From assembly GCF_014640335.1 (NCBI RefSeq), contig NZ_BMGT01000001.1:620001-684000 (forward strand): a DNA stretch of 64,000 nt. The letters are read 5' to 3'. A model generated the notes under the pieces. The model worked only from the letters and a program-made list of their open reading frames with translations. It had not been told where the DNA came from and searched no databases. Position numbers and translations under genes: made by a program. Of this stretch, positions 35,474-43,861 are shown in pieces. Position 1 is the first letter of the stretch. Each line of letters begins with the position of its first letter. Source of the DNA: Edaphobacter dinghuensis (GTDB lineage: Bacteria; Acidobacteriota; Terriglobia; Terriglobales; Acidobacteriaceae).

Positions 35474-35995
35474 TTATGCCGCCACGCTCTTTGCCCTGGC
35501 CTCGGGGCGCACCAGCCAGTAGAGCGCCGCGATGTGCGTGATCATCAGCATCGGCACATAGATCACCGGAACGATATACATCGCGCCGAATTGCCCGGCC
35601 TGCGCAGGCAGGTTCAGATGGATGGCGTGGTAGTAGTCGACGATCAGATCGGTCACGCCCACAACATTAAAAGCAGCGACGAAGACCCAGAAGAACGGGC
35701 GCAGCCCTCTTGCCCCAACCCGCGCCGCAAGCAGCGCCAGCATAGCCAGCACCGCAGTCGCAAAGTCGCCATAAGCGGAGAACACTGTGAAGCCCACAGG
35801 CAGCCCCGGCCCGACCACGCCGGGCAGCAGAAACGCCAGTCCGAAGAAGCGGAAGCTGTGCAGCGTCGCAATAGCGCGCTGCGCCTCGAAGCGGCCCATC
35901 GCCCGCAGCCTGGGCAAGATGTAGGTACTGAATAACAGCAGGCACGCAATATAGCCTGCAACGAGATGTATCTGGAAGAGGTTCTGCGGCAACAT
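35474..35995 (-). CDS. Small polytopic membrane protein, unknown
   Basis: 173 residues from ATG 35995, supported by a clear AGGAGA ribosome-binding site; an upstream in-frame ATG at 36031 lies in the putative operator and is less likely. There are about five hydrophobic segments (IHLVAGYIACLLLFSTYILP, FFGLAFLLPGVVG, ATAVLAMLALLAARV, FFWVFVAAFNVVGV, IYVPMLMITHIAALYWL). The family is not recognised. It shares an AGGATGA-type upstream motif with the adjacent NmrA-like and TetR genes, suggesting a common regulon. Confidence 0.6.
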   Translation of the reverse strand: MLPQNLFQIHLVAGYIACLLLFSTYILPRLRAMGRFEAQRAIATLHSFRFFGLAFLLPGVVGPGLPVGFTVFSAYGDFATAVLAMLALLAARVGARGLRPFFWVFVAAFNVVGVTDLIVDYYHAIHLNLPAQAGQFGAMYIVPVIYVPMLMITHIAALYWLVRPEARAKSVAA

Positions 35996-36013
35996 GTTCT
36001 TTCTCCTGTCCGA

Positions 36014-36031
36014 TAGGATGATGTACGTCAT
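36014..36031. promoter_or_regulatory. Putative TetR operator upstream of the membrane-protein gene
   Basis: TAGGATGATGTACGTCA contains the AGGATGAT string found at 37099 and an imperfect palindrome (TGATGTACGTCA). It lies just upstream of the ribosome-binding site for ATG 35995. Confidence 0.4.
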
Positions 36032-36073
36032 TTCATAAGCGGGTGCGGCTCTGCGCGTGATCGCAAGAGAACT

Positions 36074-37012
36074 TCACGCGCCTGCGTTACGGAAGAGTCC
36101 CGCGTTGGCGCGAAAAAACTCTTCGAGCGTCTGCGGGCTGCGACCAGTCACCGTGCGAATTGCATCGGTCGGCCGATAGCGCCGCTCGCTTCTGCGGTAG
36201 AACTGCCAAAGGTGGCTCAGGTGGTCGAGAGCATGCGCGCCAAGTCGCTCTCGCACCGCCTCGGCCCATTGCTCGTCCGTGATGGACACGTAGCGAATCG
36301 TCCTTCCCAGCGCGCGGCCAAGCGCTGCAACAATCTCCCGCACTGTCGGCGTCTCGGTCACCAGTGCGTAGACACGCTCGCGCGGCGCGCCGGGGTTGGC
36401 CAGCAACGTCGCAGCCACGCGTGATACGTCCTCCGCACCGGCCAGCGGAAGCACCGCATCGCCCTCGCCCCATGGCACAAACACCGCATCCTGCTCGGCC
36501 ACGCTGCGAAAGAGAGCACGCAGGTTCTCGTAATATGGCGGCGTCTGCAGATGGACAGCCCCCACCCCGGCCCAGTCGAAGACGCGGTCCGCCAGCCGGT
36601 GTTGCAGGTTCCGAAACGACGGGGCCGCCCAGAGATCGCGAAAATCGGCGTCGTCCGGCGCGCCCTGAAACTGCGAGTTATTCACCACCAGCTCGAGCCC
36701 TGCATCGCGTGCCGCAGCAGCAAAGATAGTCGCCGCCTCCATCAACCCATCGGTCACCGGATAGGTAAAGAAGGCGCGCCGCACCCCATGCATCGCCGCC
36801 TCGACCGAGGCCGGGTTCAGCAGATCACCCTCGAAGATCTCCGCGCCCTCGCGGCGCAGCTCCTCCGAGCGTTCATCGAGCCTGTGCACGAAGGCACGAA
36901 CAGGAATCTCCTGCCGCAGCAGCAGGCCCGCAACGACGCGCCCGGTCGAGCCTTGCGGCCCGCCGGCGGCGCCGGTAATCAGGATGGGATGGGAGTGGAC
37001 GGAATCAGGCAC
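36074..37012 (-). CDS. NmrA-like NAD(P)-binding oxidoreductase
   Basis: 312 residues from GTG 37012, with AAAGGAGA seven bases upstream. The dinucleotide-binding loop is ILITGAAGGPQGSTGR near residue 10-25, slightly longer than the GATGxxG norm. Later features fit NmrA/azoreductase-like proteins: FEGDLLNPASVEAAM, FFTYPV, a PPYYENL segment and a VPWGEGDAVLPLAGAEDV segment. Such proteins are quinone/azo reductases or redox sensors. It is divergent from a TetR gene with two inverted repeats between them, so it is the most likely target of that repressor. Confidence 0.8.
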   Translation of the reverse strand: MPDSVHSHPILITGAAGGPQGSTGRVVAGLLLRQEIPVRAFVHRLDERSEELRREGAEIFEGDLLNPASVEAAMHGVRRAFFTYPVTDGLMEAATIFAAAARDAGLELVVNNSQFQGAPDDADFRDLWAAPSFRNLQHRLADRVFDWAGVGAVHLQTPPYYENLRALFRSVAEQDAVFVPWGEGDAVLPLAGAEDVSRVAATLLANPGAPRERVYALVTETPTVREIVAALGRALGRTIRYVSITDEQWAEAVRERLGAHALDHLSHLWQFYRRSERRYRPTDAIRTVTGRSPQTLEEFFRANAGLFRNAGA

Positions 37013-37033
37013 GGGAAGTTCTCCTTTCCCGCA

Positions 37034-37118
37034 TAGGATTACTCATATCATCCTACGGATTCAGATTTTTTTGAAGCAGTAGCAGCCGGTTGCATCAAAG
37101 GATGATCTCGCGCATCCT
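37034..37118. promoter_or_regulatory. Two inverted repeats in the nmrA-like/tetR divergent promoter
   Basis: Site 1 is TAGGAT-N10-ATCCTA (37034-37055) and site 2 is AGGATG-N8-CATCCT (37099-37118). Both share the AGGAT half-site, which recurs at 36014. This is a typical arrangement for a TetR repressor controlling itself and a divergent target. Confidence 0.6.
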
Positions 37119-37161
37119 AAAAGCACCTTAGGAGCAATTAAGGAGCATCAGGAAAGCATCC

Positions 37162-37737
37162 ATGCGCTACCGCCCCGAGCACAAAGCCGAGGTCCACCAG
37201 AAGATCATCAAAGACGCCTCGCGTCGTGTGCGCGCCGAAGGCCTCGGCGGCGCTGCCGTCGCCGCCGTCATGCGCGACACCGGCCTCACCCACGGAGGCT
37301 TCTATAAGCACTTCGAAAACAAGGACGAGCTTGTGCTCGAGTCGCTGCGTGATGCCTTTGCCGAGATCGCCGACACCCTCACCCACGCCGCCGAACAGGC
37401 CCGCGCCGGGTCCGGCTGGAAGGCCATCGTGAAGACCTACCTCAGCCTCGAGTACTGCGACCACGCCGAGCGCGGCTGCCCCCTGCCTGCGCTCGCTCCC
37501 GAGATGGCACGCGTCGATCCGCAGATGCGCGGCCCCATCTTCGTCGAGCTCGTGAAGTACAGAGACAGGATGCTTCCCTTCATGCCCGGCCGCCGCGCCA
37601 GCGAGCGTGAGCGCGCCTTCTTCGTCATCTTCTCCACCATGATCGGCGCCGTGGAGGTCGCACGCATGCTGCCCGACCGAGCCGTGCAGGAAAAGGTCCT
37701 GGCCACCGCACGCGAGTTTCTTCTAAGCAGCTTCTGA
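37162..37737 (+). CDS. TetR-family transcriptional regulator
   Basis: 191 residues. The N-terminal helix-turn-helix is recognisable (IIKDASRRVRAEGLGGAAVAAVM, THGGFYKHFENKDELV). The C-terminal domain contains CDHAERGCPLPALAPEMA, typical of the YcdC/AcrR-like group that pairs with NAD(P)H reductases. It probably represses the divergent NmrA-like gene and itself. Its 3' third exists as a second, damaged copy 2.7 kb downstream (40402-40525). Confidence 0.88.
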   Translation: MRYRPEHKAEVHQKIIKDASRRVRAEGLGGAAVAAVMRDTGLTHGGFYKHFENKDELVLESLRDAFAEIADTLTHAAEQARAGSGWKAIVKTYLSLEYCDHAERGCPLPALAPEMARVDPQMRGPIFVELVKYRDRMLPFMPGRRASERERAFFVIFSTMIGAVEVARMLPDRAVQEKVLATAREFLLSSF

Positions 37738-38039
37738 CTACTCCCGGCGACCATTCCGCTCTCTTTTACATCACCATTCCGCTTCTTTTTTGTATTTCCA
37801 TTCCGCAGCGAAGCGGAGGAATCCGCTCTTTCCCACCCGGCGCGAGCCCGCATAACAAAGCCTCCGGGGTCTCCCGGCTGGCTGGAAACTATATCGTATT
37901 CACAACATATTTATCCGTCTCCAAACGGGAAAATGTTGCAGTCGTTGCCGTTGAATTGTATTGTTGAACACTGCCTGATCCAGTAGCCTTCCGTAAGGCA
38001 AAACACTGTAAGTTTTGGGCCAGAAAGAGATGGTGACCC
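37738..38039. other. 302-base intergenic region with CCATTCCGC iterations
   Basis: Three copies of CCATTCCGC occur at 37751, 37773 and 37798, followed by an inverted AGGAATCCGCTC element. Beyond this lies a leader of about 180 bases before the lipoprotein gene, with a small CCGT/ACGG stem near 37915. No gene was seen; the iterations may be decayed sequence or binding sites. Confidence 0.4.
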
Positions 38040-40250
38040 TTGCTGCCGAAGTTCAACTCACATCCCTACAGATTTTTCTGTGCAATCGTTATCGTTTGTG
38101 CGTGCTCCCTTTATGGGTGCTCTAACAACAATTCTTCTTCAAACGGTGGAGGCACAGCCACTGCACCTACGATAAGCAGTGTCACTCCCTCTACCGTGGT
38201 GGCTGGTGCATCGGACACCACCCTGACGCTTGCCGGAACCGGCTTTACCAGCACAACGACGGTCAGCGCCAACAACACTGCGGAAGCCACCACCTACGTC
38301 AGCGCAACTCAGGTGAAGGCGACCATTCCGGCGGCACAGCTTGCCACTGCGGCAACGCTCTCTATCACCGCCAGTAATGGTGGCACCTCGGGCGCCTCCG
38401 CTGCAGTAGCCTTCGCGGTGAACAATCCTGCTCCCGCAGTCACGTCGCTCTCTTCTCAAACCATCGCCGCCGGCAGCACGCCCGTTGCGATTACGATTAC
38501 AGGGACCGGCTTTGTCAGTTCCTCGAGCGTACTCGTCAACGGCTCGTCCCGCACCACGACCTTCGTTAACGCGACGCAGCTCAGCTTTACACTGACCGCC
38601 CAAGACATCGCCCTGCCCGGGACGCTCGCCGTTACCGTCAGCAATGCCGCGCCCGGCGGAGGAACATCGACATCACTCAACATCACGGTCGCCGCCGGAT
38701 CGCCCACCATCGCCAGCGCCAGCCCCAACAGCATCCTGACAGGCTCCACAGACACCACCATCACCATCACCGGAACGAACTTCTACGCCACCAGCGTAGC
38801 CATGATCGGAACCACCGCGCTGTCCACCACCTATGTCAGCAGCACGCAGTTGACGGCAGTAATTCCTGCAGCCAATCTCACATCGCTCGGCTGGCTTGCT
38901 CTCTCGGTGCATACGCCGTCAGCACCCTCCCCCTCTGCAACCATCGCAATTCCGGTTGCTATGACGCTCGCGCTCAATGTCAACCACATCGTCTACGATC
39001 CCTACAATCGCAAGCTGTGGGCAACGATCGGGGCGGCAACCAGCACACTGGCCGGCAACTCGCTCGTATCCATCGACCCCGCCACCGGGACCATCGGAAC
39101 TCCCGTCCTGCTCGCCAGCATGCCCTACGCAATCGCACTCAGCGACTCCGGCAAGACGCTCTACGCTCTGACCTCCACCGTGGTCACCCGCTATGACATG
39201 ACGACCAACACCGTCACCATCGCCACCGTTCCCGGCATAAGCGGAAGTACCACGATACAGACGCAGAGCTTTTCGATCGCTCCCGGAACAGAGAACGAGC
39301 TGGTACTAGGAACATCGACCACCGGTTCGACTGAGATTCAGGTCTTCGACTACGACACAGCCACCAACACGGTAACGGCCCGCTCAGGAAACGTAAGTGG
39401 CTTCCCATCGCACTATGGATACTGCCCGGTATTCCTGAACGCGGGTTACCTGATCAACCCATATAACACTCTCTCCGACATTAACCTCTATCCGGTATCG
39501 AGCACCGGCCTCGGATCTGCGGTAGCCTCATACACCTCAACCTCGCCTACGGAAGAATCCGGATGCATGAAAGTTGCAGGCAGCGTGAGCTACAGCACCA
39601 CCGGCAACGTCTACGCCTTCACCCCCACAACCATCACCAAGAACGCTACCATCAACCTCTCTCCAACCACCGTCGTCGCGCTCAACGGAACGCCGGTCGC
39701 ACCGGACCTCTCGCTGCATCAGGTCTTCTTCGGCAGCGTCTATAGCGGCAATGGCCCCGAGGCGTTGACGTCGGCCTCGACTGACACCAACCAGGTAAAC
39801 TCCATCGTGATGCTGCCGACACCAGGCGTGGTCCCCGGCTCGAGTAATCTTTACTACTCCGACGATCTCTATCGCTGGGGTCAGGACGGTCTGGCTCTGC
39901 TTCTGCGCGACGACCTCGGAACCGGCAGCGCCCTCCTCTATCTGCTGCGCGGCCCCTTCGTCGTCCCGCAGGAGCTCAACACCAACACGGCAGCATCCAT
40001 CACTGCGGACTCCTCCAGCACCATCACGGCAGGCTCCGGCAACACCGTGCTCACCTTAACCGGAAGCAACTTTGTTCCCGGCGTCGCCGTCACCTGGAAC
40101 GGCAGCTACCGCACCACTACCATCGTTGACTCAACGCATGTCACCGTCGCCATTCCCGCATCCGACGTCGCTGCGGCTGGCACGGGCACGCTCGTCGCCA
40201 CCAACCCCGGCGCACCGGCATCCGCCTCACTCACTGTCCAGGTGCAATAA
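38040..40250 (+). CDS. Exported IPT/TIG-repeat lipoprotein with a beta-propeller-like middle
   Basis: 736 residues from TTG 38040; no in-frame ATG or GTG gives a signal peptide, and AGAGA lies 9-10 bases upstream. The signal ends in a lipobox (LYGC), followed by a Ser/Asn/Gly linker. Three IPT/TIG immunoglobulin-like repeats follow (each with a pattern like ITITGTGF...SSVLVNG...TT.V..TQL), then about 330 residues resembling a propeller (YDPYNRKLWATIG, YAIALSDSGKTLYALT), and a fourth IPT/TIG repeat at the C-terminus. Such proteins are surface adhesion or scaffold proteins; no enzyme motif is seen. A strong terminator follows. Confidence 0.78.
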   Translation: MLPKFNSHPYRFFCAIVIVCACSLYGCSNNNSSSNGGGTATAPTISSVTPSTVVAGASDTTLTLAGTGFTSTTTVSANNTAEATTYVSATQVKATIPAAQLATAATLSITASNGGTSGASAAVAFAVNNPAPAVTSLSSQTIAAGSTPVAITITGTGFVSSSSVLVNGSSRTTTFVNATQLSFTLTAQDIALPGTLAVTVSNAAPGGGTSTSLNITVAAGSPTIASASPNSILTGSTDTTITITGTNFYATSVAMIGTTALSTTYVSSTQLTAVIPAANLTSLGWLALSVHTPSAPSPSATIAIPVAMTLALNVNHIVYDPYNRKLWATIGAATSTLAGNSLVSIDPATGTIGTPVLLASMPYAIALSDSGKTLYALTSTVVTRYDMTTNTVTIATVPGISGSTTIQTQSFSIAPGTENELVLGTSTTGSTEIQVFDYDTATNTVTARSGNVSGFPSHYGYCPVFLNAGYLINPYNTLSDINLYPVSSTGLGSAVASYTSTSPTEESGCMKVAGSVSYSTTGNVYAFTPTTITKNATINLSPTTVVALNGTPVAPDLSLHQVFFGSVYSGNGPEALTSASTDTNQVNSIVMLPTPGVVPGSSNLYYSDDLYRWGQDGLALLLRDDLGTGSALLYLLRGPFVVPQELNTNTAASITADSSSTITAGSGNTVLTLTGSNFVPGVAVTWNGSYRTTTIVDSTHVTVAIPASDVAAAGTGTLVATNPGAPASASLTVQVQ

Positions 40251-40271
40251 CCAAACAATAGCGCAGAACAA

Positions 40272-40305
40272 AAGGCCGCTCCGTTTGGAGCGGCCTTCGC
40301 TTTTT
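40272..40305 (+). terminator. Terminator after the IPT/TIG lipoprotein gene
   Basis: Perfect 11-base-pair stem (AAGGCCGCTCC / GGAGCGGCCTT) with loop GTTT, followed by CGCTTTTT. Confidence 0.9.
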
Positions 40306-40337
40306 ACAATCAACCTTCGGCGATACTCCATTTCCCT

Positions 40338-40396
40338 ACGCCACCACCTTGACCTCAACGCTCTCCCGCCGCAACCGTAATCTCCGCCGCCGTCGC
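40338..40396 (-). pseudogene. Possible C-terminal remnant of a glycosidase gene
   Basis: Read on the - strand, two frames together give AAEITVAAGE then ESVEVKVVA and a stop, related by a small frameshift. This resembles the C-terminus of the intact gene at 42297 (SSVEVMVPAGDTVAVRVAS). It may be the decayed tail of a similar gene. The match is short and could be chance. Confidence 0.25.
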
Positions 40397-40401
40397 CGTC
40401 G

Positions 40402-40525
40402 AGATGGCACGCGTCGATCCGCAGATGCGCGGCCCGATCATCGTCGGGCTCGTGAAGTACAGAGACAGAATGCTCCCCTTCATGCCCGGCCGCCGCACGC
40501 GAGTTTCTTCTAAGCAGCTTCTGAT
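40402..40525 (+). pseudogene. Duplicated, internally deleted 3' end of the tetR gene
   Basis: Bases 40402-40496 nearly repeat 37502-37596 of the TetR gene (codons for MARVDPQMRGPI..VKYRDRMLPFMPGRR), and 40497-40525 repeat the last codons and stop (37710-37738). A 113-base internal segment is missing between CCGC direct repeats, shifting the frame. An open frame runs through this remnant into the following gene, but its start is not that gene's true start. Confidence 0.85.
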
Positions 40526-40658
40526 CTCGTCAATAACTAAAGCTCTATCAAGCTTTCAAAGAGGTGAAAGACCCCGCGCGCTCCCGCGTCTCGCGGCCGA
40601 ACCAGCAACATCCTATAGCTTCGGGAACCATGCGAACCTCGATCTCGTACCTGCTCTT

Positions 40659-42251
40659 ATGCCGATCCTGCGCCAACTCGTATGTGCCGCACTCTGCGCT
40701 CTCGTTCTCATTCCCTGCGTACCTGCTCAGACCCCATCGCCGACGGCGCAATCATCCGCGGTCGCGCCTGCTTTGTGGGACACGCTCACGCCCGGCCCAT
40801 ACGGTGCGGGGTTGAAGACGTTGTTCCAATACGACACCTCGCGCACATGGAAGATCACGCGCACCTACGATGGCGCCTTCTCGCCCGACCGTAACGGACG
40901 GCCCATTCAAATCAATGTGTGGTATCCGGCGCTGCCATCTACAGGCCAAAGCATGGCCTTCGACGACTATGTCGATCAGACCGCCCCGGCCCAATTCGCT
41001 GCATTCAACGACATCATGCGGCAGCGCAATCGCGACGACGCCATCGACTCGGTTCCGCGCGATCGCATTACCGATCTGCAAAAGATGCAGATGTTCGCAC
41101 GACGCGATGCCCAACCGGCTCCGGGGCGTTTTCCCGTGGTGCTCTACTTTGGCGGACTGAACGCACCCATCAATTCGAATGTTGTCCTTGCCGAATACCT
41201 CGCAAGCCACGGCTACATCTTCGCCAGCGTCTCTCTGCTCGGTCCCTCGAACGAGCAGGCCTTCCAATCGCGAACCTCCGATGACCTTGAGGCATCGGTA
41301 CGCGACATGGAGTTTGCGTGGTCGATCCTGCAACAGGAAAGCAATGTGGACCCATCCAAAGTCGCTGCTCTCGGCCACAGCGTAGGCGCAATCGAAGCTG
41401 TGATTCTCGGCCTGCGCAACTCCAACGTGTCCGTTGTCATCGGGCTCGACGGCACATACGGCTTCGCCGGTCTCTCGGGCGTGCTGACCCACTCCTATGG
41501 ATACGATCCCAATAAAATGAGGGCCGCCTTCATCGATCTGCGCCGCGCTCAAGGAGCTCAAGGCAACGAGCCGCTCGACCTATCGGTAGTAGAGTCCTTT
41601 CGTCATGCCGACCGTACCTTCATCACCATCGACCGCATGCATCACAGCGACTTTACCTCCTTCGCTATGGTCGCGGACTACTTTCACACACCGCTGCCGA
41701 CCGATTATCCCCTCAATGGCTGGAACCGCGAAACCGGCCGCGACGGCTATGAATCGGTCGCTCGAACTTTGCGCTCCGAGCTCGACGCAAAGCTCAAGGC
41801 CAACGCAACCGCGTCCATCGAACAAAAGCCCGGCATGACCATCCGGCACGAATCCGCAACTCCGCCGCCGCCATCGCCGCTGGAGGCAGCAACGCTCGTT
41901 GCTGCACAAGGGATCGACAAGGCAAAGGCGGTATTTCTCGCCAGTTGCGGAGCCGATGGAATCGCGTCCTGCATCGAGGTCGATCGTTTCAACACGTGGG
42001 GCTATAACCTGCTCGGACAGCACCGCGCAAAAGACGCCCTCGCTGTCTTCTCATTAAATGCATGGGCGCATCCAGGCAACGCCAACCTGCAGGACAGCCT
42101 CGCCGACGGATTCTCCGCCGTTGGCGACAACGTGCATGCCAGGCAGGCCGTAGAACACGCAATCGAACTTGCTCCCTCTGACCCATCCTTCGATTTCCCG
42201 CTGGCGAGAGCAACGTTCTTAAGCGAAGAGAAGACCAGGCTTCAACACTGA
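40659..42251 (+). CDS. Exported alpha/beta hydrolase with C-terminal TPR-like region
   Basis: 530 residues from ATG 40659, which directly precedes a signal peptide (MPILRQLVCAALCALVLIP, cleavage near PAQT). An in-frame ATG at 40404 belongs to the tetR remnant and is rejected. The hydrolase core has a nucleophile elbow GHSVGA (S241) and a possible catalytic His in MHHSDF, as in dienelactone-hydrolase or PAF-acetylhydrolase-like enzymes. Residues about 435-530 (WGYNLLGQHRAKDALAVF, ANLQDSLADGFSAVGD, ARQAVEHAIELAPSDP) form about two TPR units. The substrate is unknown. The gene converges on the glycosidase operon. Confidence 0.75.
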   Translation: MPILRQLVCAALCALVLIPCVPAQTPSPTAQSSAVAPALWDTLTPGPYGAGLKTLFQYDTSRTWKITRTYDGAFSPDRNGRPIQINVWYPALPSTGQSMAFDDYVDQTAPAQFAAFNDIMRQRNRDDAIDSVPRDRITDLQKMQMFARRDAQPAPGRFPVVLYFGGLNAPINSNVVLAEYLASHGYIFASVSLLGPSNEQAFQSRTSDDLEASVRDMEFAWSILQQESNVDPSKVAALGHSVGAIEAVILGLRNSNVSVVIGLDGTYGFAGLSGVLTHSYGYDPNKMRAAFIDLRRAQGAQGNEPLDLSVVESFRHADRTFITIDRMHHSDFTSFAMVADYFHTPLPTDYPLNGWNRETGRDGYESVARTLRSELDAKLKANATASIEQKPGMTIRHESATPPPPSPLEAATLVAAQGIDKAKAVFLASCGADGIASCIEVDRFNTWGYNLLGQHRAKDALAVFSLNAWAHPGNANLQDSLADGFSAVGDNVHARQAVEHAIELAPSDPSFDFPLARATFLSEEKTRLQH

Positions 42252-42296
42252 AAGTGAATCCACCCGATCGATCCGCAGCAGCATCTTCTTCATCGT

Positions 42297-43814
42297 CTAC
42301 GACGCTACCCTCACTGCAACCGTATCTCCCGCCGGAACCATCACCTCGACTGAGCTTGTAGCTTCGCCCCGGTATGCCGATCCGGCATGAGCCTTGAGCG
42401 GCTTACCCCCAACCAACAAGGCAGCGAACGACCCCGGAAACACAGCTCTCCACACCAGCGCCTTCGTGCCTTGATTCGTCAGCTTCGTGCTGCGCTCGCC
42501 CTCGTGGCGCACGCCGATCACGCTGCCCTGCACAGGAAGATTACGCAGCTCCGCCCATCCCGTCGCCGCCGTCAAACGCGGCATCGTCTCCACCACAACA
42601 GCAAGATGCCTGCCCGCAGCAATCTTCGCCGGCGGCTGCGTCGGCTCCACGCGAACGCCCATCAGCCCCATCGTCATCGCGCCCATCACCGAATAAGAGA
42701 CCTCGGGATACTCTCGCCGCTCACGCCCTTCGCGCGTCAGATCGAGGATCTGCGCACGCGCCGCCGCGGCATCACCATAGCGGTACAGAATCTCCGCATA
42801 GTGCGACTTCGCCTCCACCGCGCTCACTGGCTCCGTCTTCATCGTCGCCAACAACGTTTGCAATGCGCTCGCCGTCTTCGGCCCCGCCTCCGCTGCATCG
42901 CGATAGAGAACGTCCGCTCCCGCGCGCCCGATGAACTGATGCTGCTTGTTAAAGAACGCATAGAAGTACCCTCCCGCCGCGTTCCACCACGTTGTGTTGA
43001 TCAGCCTCTTCATCTCCGCAGCGTTTTCCATCGACCGCCGCGCTGCCTGCCCATTGCCGCGAATCGACTGGATCGCCGCATAGGCACGATAGGCCGCATA
43101 CTGCGTTGCCAGCAGATCGATGCCTACCAGGTTGTCGCGGCTGCTCTCCTCATACGTCGGATCACCGCGAAAGAAAGGAGGCGTCTCGATATTGCTCGTC
43201 CGCTTCATGACGCGCTCCGGACTCAACTGCCAGCGCTCGATGTAGTCGGTCATCGTGCGGTCATAGAAGTTCAGAAACACCGGGTCTTCGATATACGACG
43301 TATCTCCCGTCCACAGATACATGCGATAGCACGCATCCAGCACGTCGAAGTTCGCGGGCAGGTTGTACCAGAACTCCGCATCGCTCTTATAGTCCACCGG
43401 CGCTGGCCGGTTCAGCCGGTCGATCTCCCAATAGCTGCACCAGTCCCGCGAGGCCGCAATGTTCTCCGCAAATTTACGCAGCATGTTGTGGTTGTACCGG
43501 GCCAGCCCCAGCGCCTGCGCGCCGTCGGCTTGATGCGACGTATCGCGCATGCAGAAGGCATGCCGCCCCGGCAGCGCGGCCTCGTACCACGGCCCCACCG
43601 GGTCGCCGTCGAAGACATACGACATCGCCTCTTGCTTCGCCCAACGAAAACTATTGACCAGTGCAATATCGGAAGAATCAAACTCCAGCTCCGATTTCGC
43701 ATCGTGCGTCTCGCCTCGCAACGACGCCGACATCAGAAACGGAACAAGACACAGCGCCTTATTAACCTGCCGACGAGTCACACCGCCTCGCGATGCCGCA
43801 CGCTCAAAGAACAT
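42297..43814 (-). CDS. Exported six-hairpin (alpha/alpha)6-type glycosidase-like protein
   Basis: 505 residues from ATG 43814, preceded by GGAGGAGAGG; ATG 43826 is the alternative. The N-terminus has a twin-Arg stretch (TRRQVNKALCLVPFLM) and may use Tat. The body is mostly helical with conserved-looking acidic motifs (PGRHAFCMRDTSHQADGA, DCWYR-like positions replaced by DACYRMYLWTGD), ending in a beta-sandwich-like tail. This resembles six-hairpin glycosidases such as rhamnosidase or glucuronyl-hydrolase folds, but I cannot name the family. Third gene of the receptor 4 operon, 47 bases after the TIM-barrel gene. Confidence 0.6.
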   Translation of the reverse strand: MFFERAASRGGVTRRQVNKALCLVPFLMSASLRGETHDAKSELEFDSSDIALVNSFRWAKQEAMSYVFDGDPVGPWYEAALPGRHAFCMRDTSHQADGAQALGLARYNHNMLRKFAENIAASRDWCSYWEIDRLNRPAPVDYKSDAEFWYNLPANFDVLDACYRMYLWTGDTSYIEDPVFLNFYDRTMTDYIERWQLSPERVMKRTSNIETPPFFRGDPTYEESSRDNLVGIDLLATQYAAYRAYAAIQSIRGNGQAARRSMENAAEMKRLINTTWWNAAGGYFYAFFNKQHQFIGRAGADVLYRDAAEAGPKTASALQTLLATMKTEPVSAVEAKSHYAEILYRYGDAAAARAQILDLTREGRERREYPEVSYSVMGAMTMGLMGVRVEPTQPPAKIAAGRHLAVVVETMPRLTAATGWAELRNLPVQGSVIGVRHEGERSTKLTNQGTKALVWRAVFPGSFAALLVGGKPLKAHAGSAYRGEATSSVEVMVPAGDTVAVRVAS

Positions 43815-43861
43815 CCTCTCCTCCATTCAGATCAGCTTAGTCGAAGCCACGCCGCGCAGCC

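Noticed and set aside
37855..37900. Possible cyclic-di-GMP (GEMM) riboswitch before the IPT/TIG lipoprotein gene
   Set aside because: It has an ACAAAGCCTCCGGG string reminiscent of the GEMM core, but the first-half GGCAAACC element and the closing GCCGGGTTGCC segment are not present, so the fold cannot be supported.
40404..40658. N-terminal extension of the alpha/beta hydrolase from ATG 40404
   Set aside because: The extension is translated tetR remnant, and a signal peptide begins at ATG 40659, so the upstream part is unlikely to be made.
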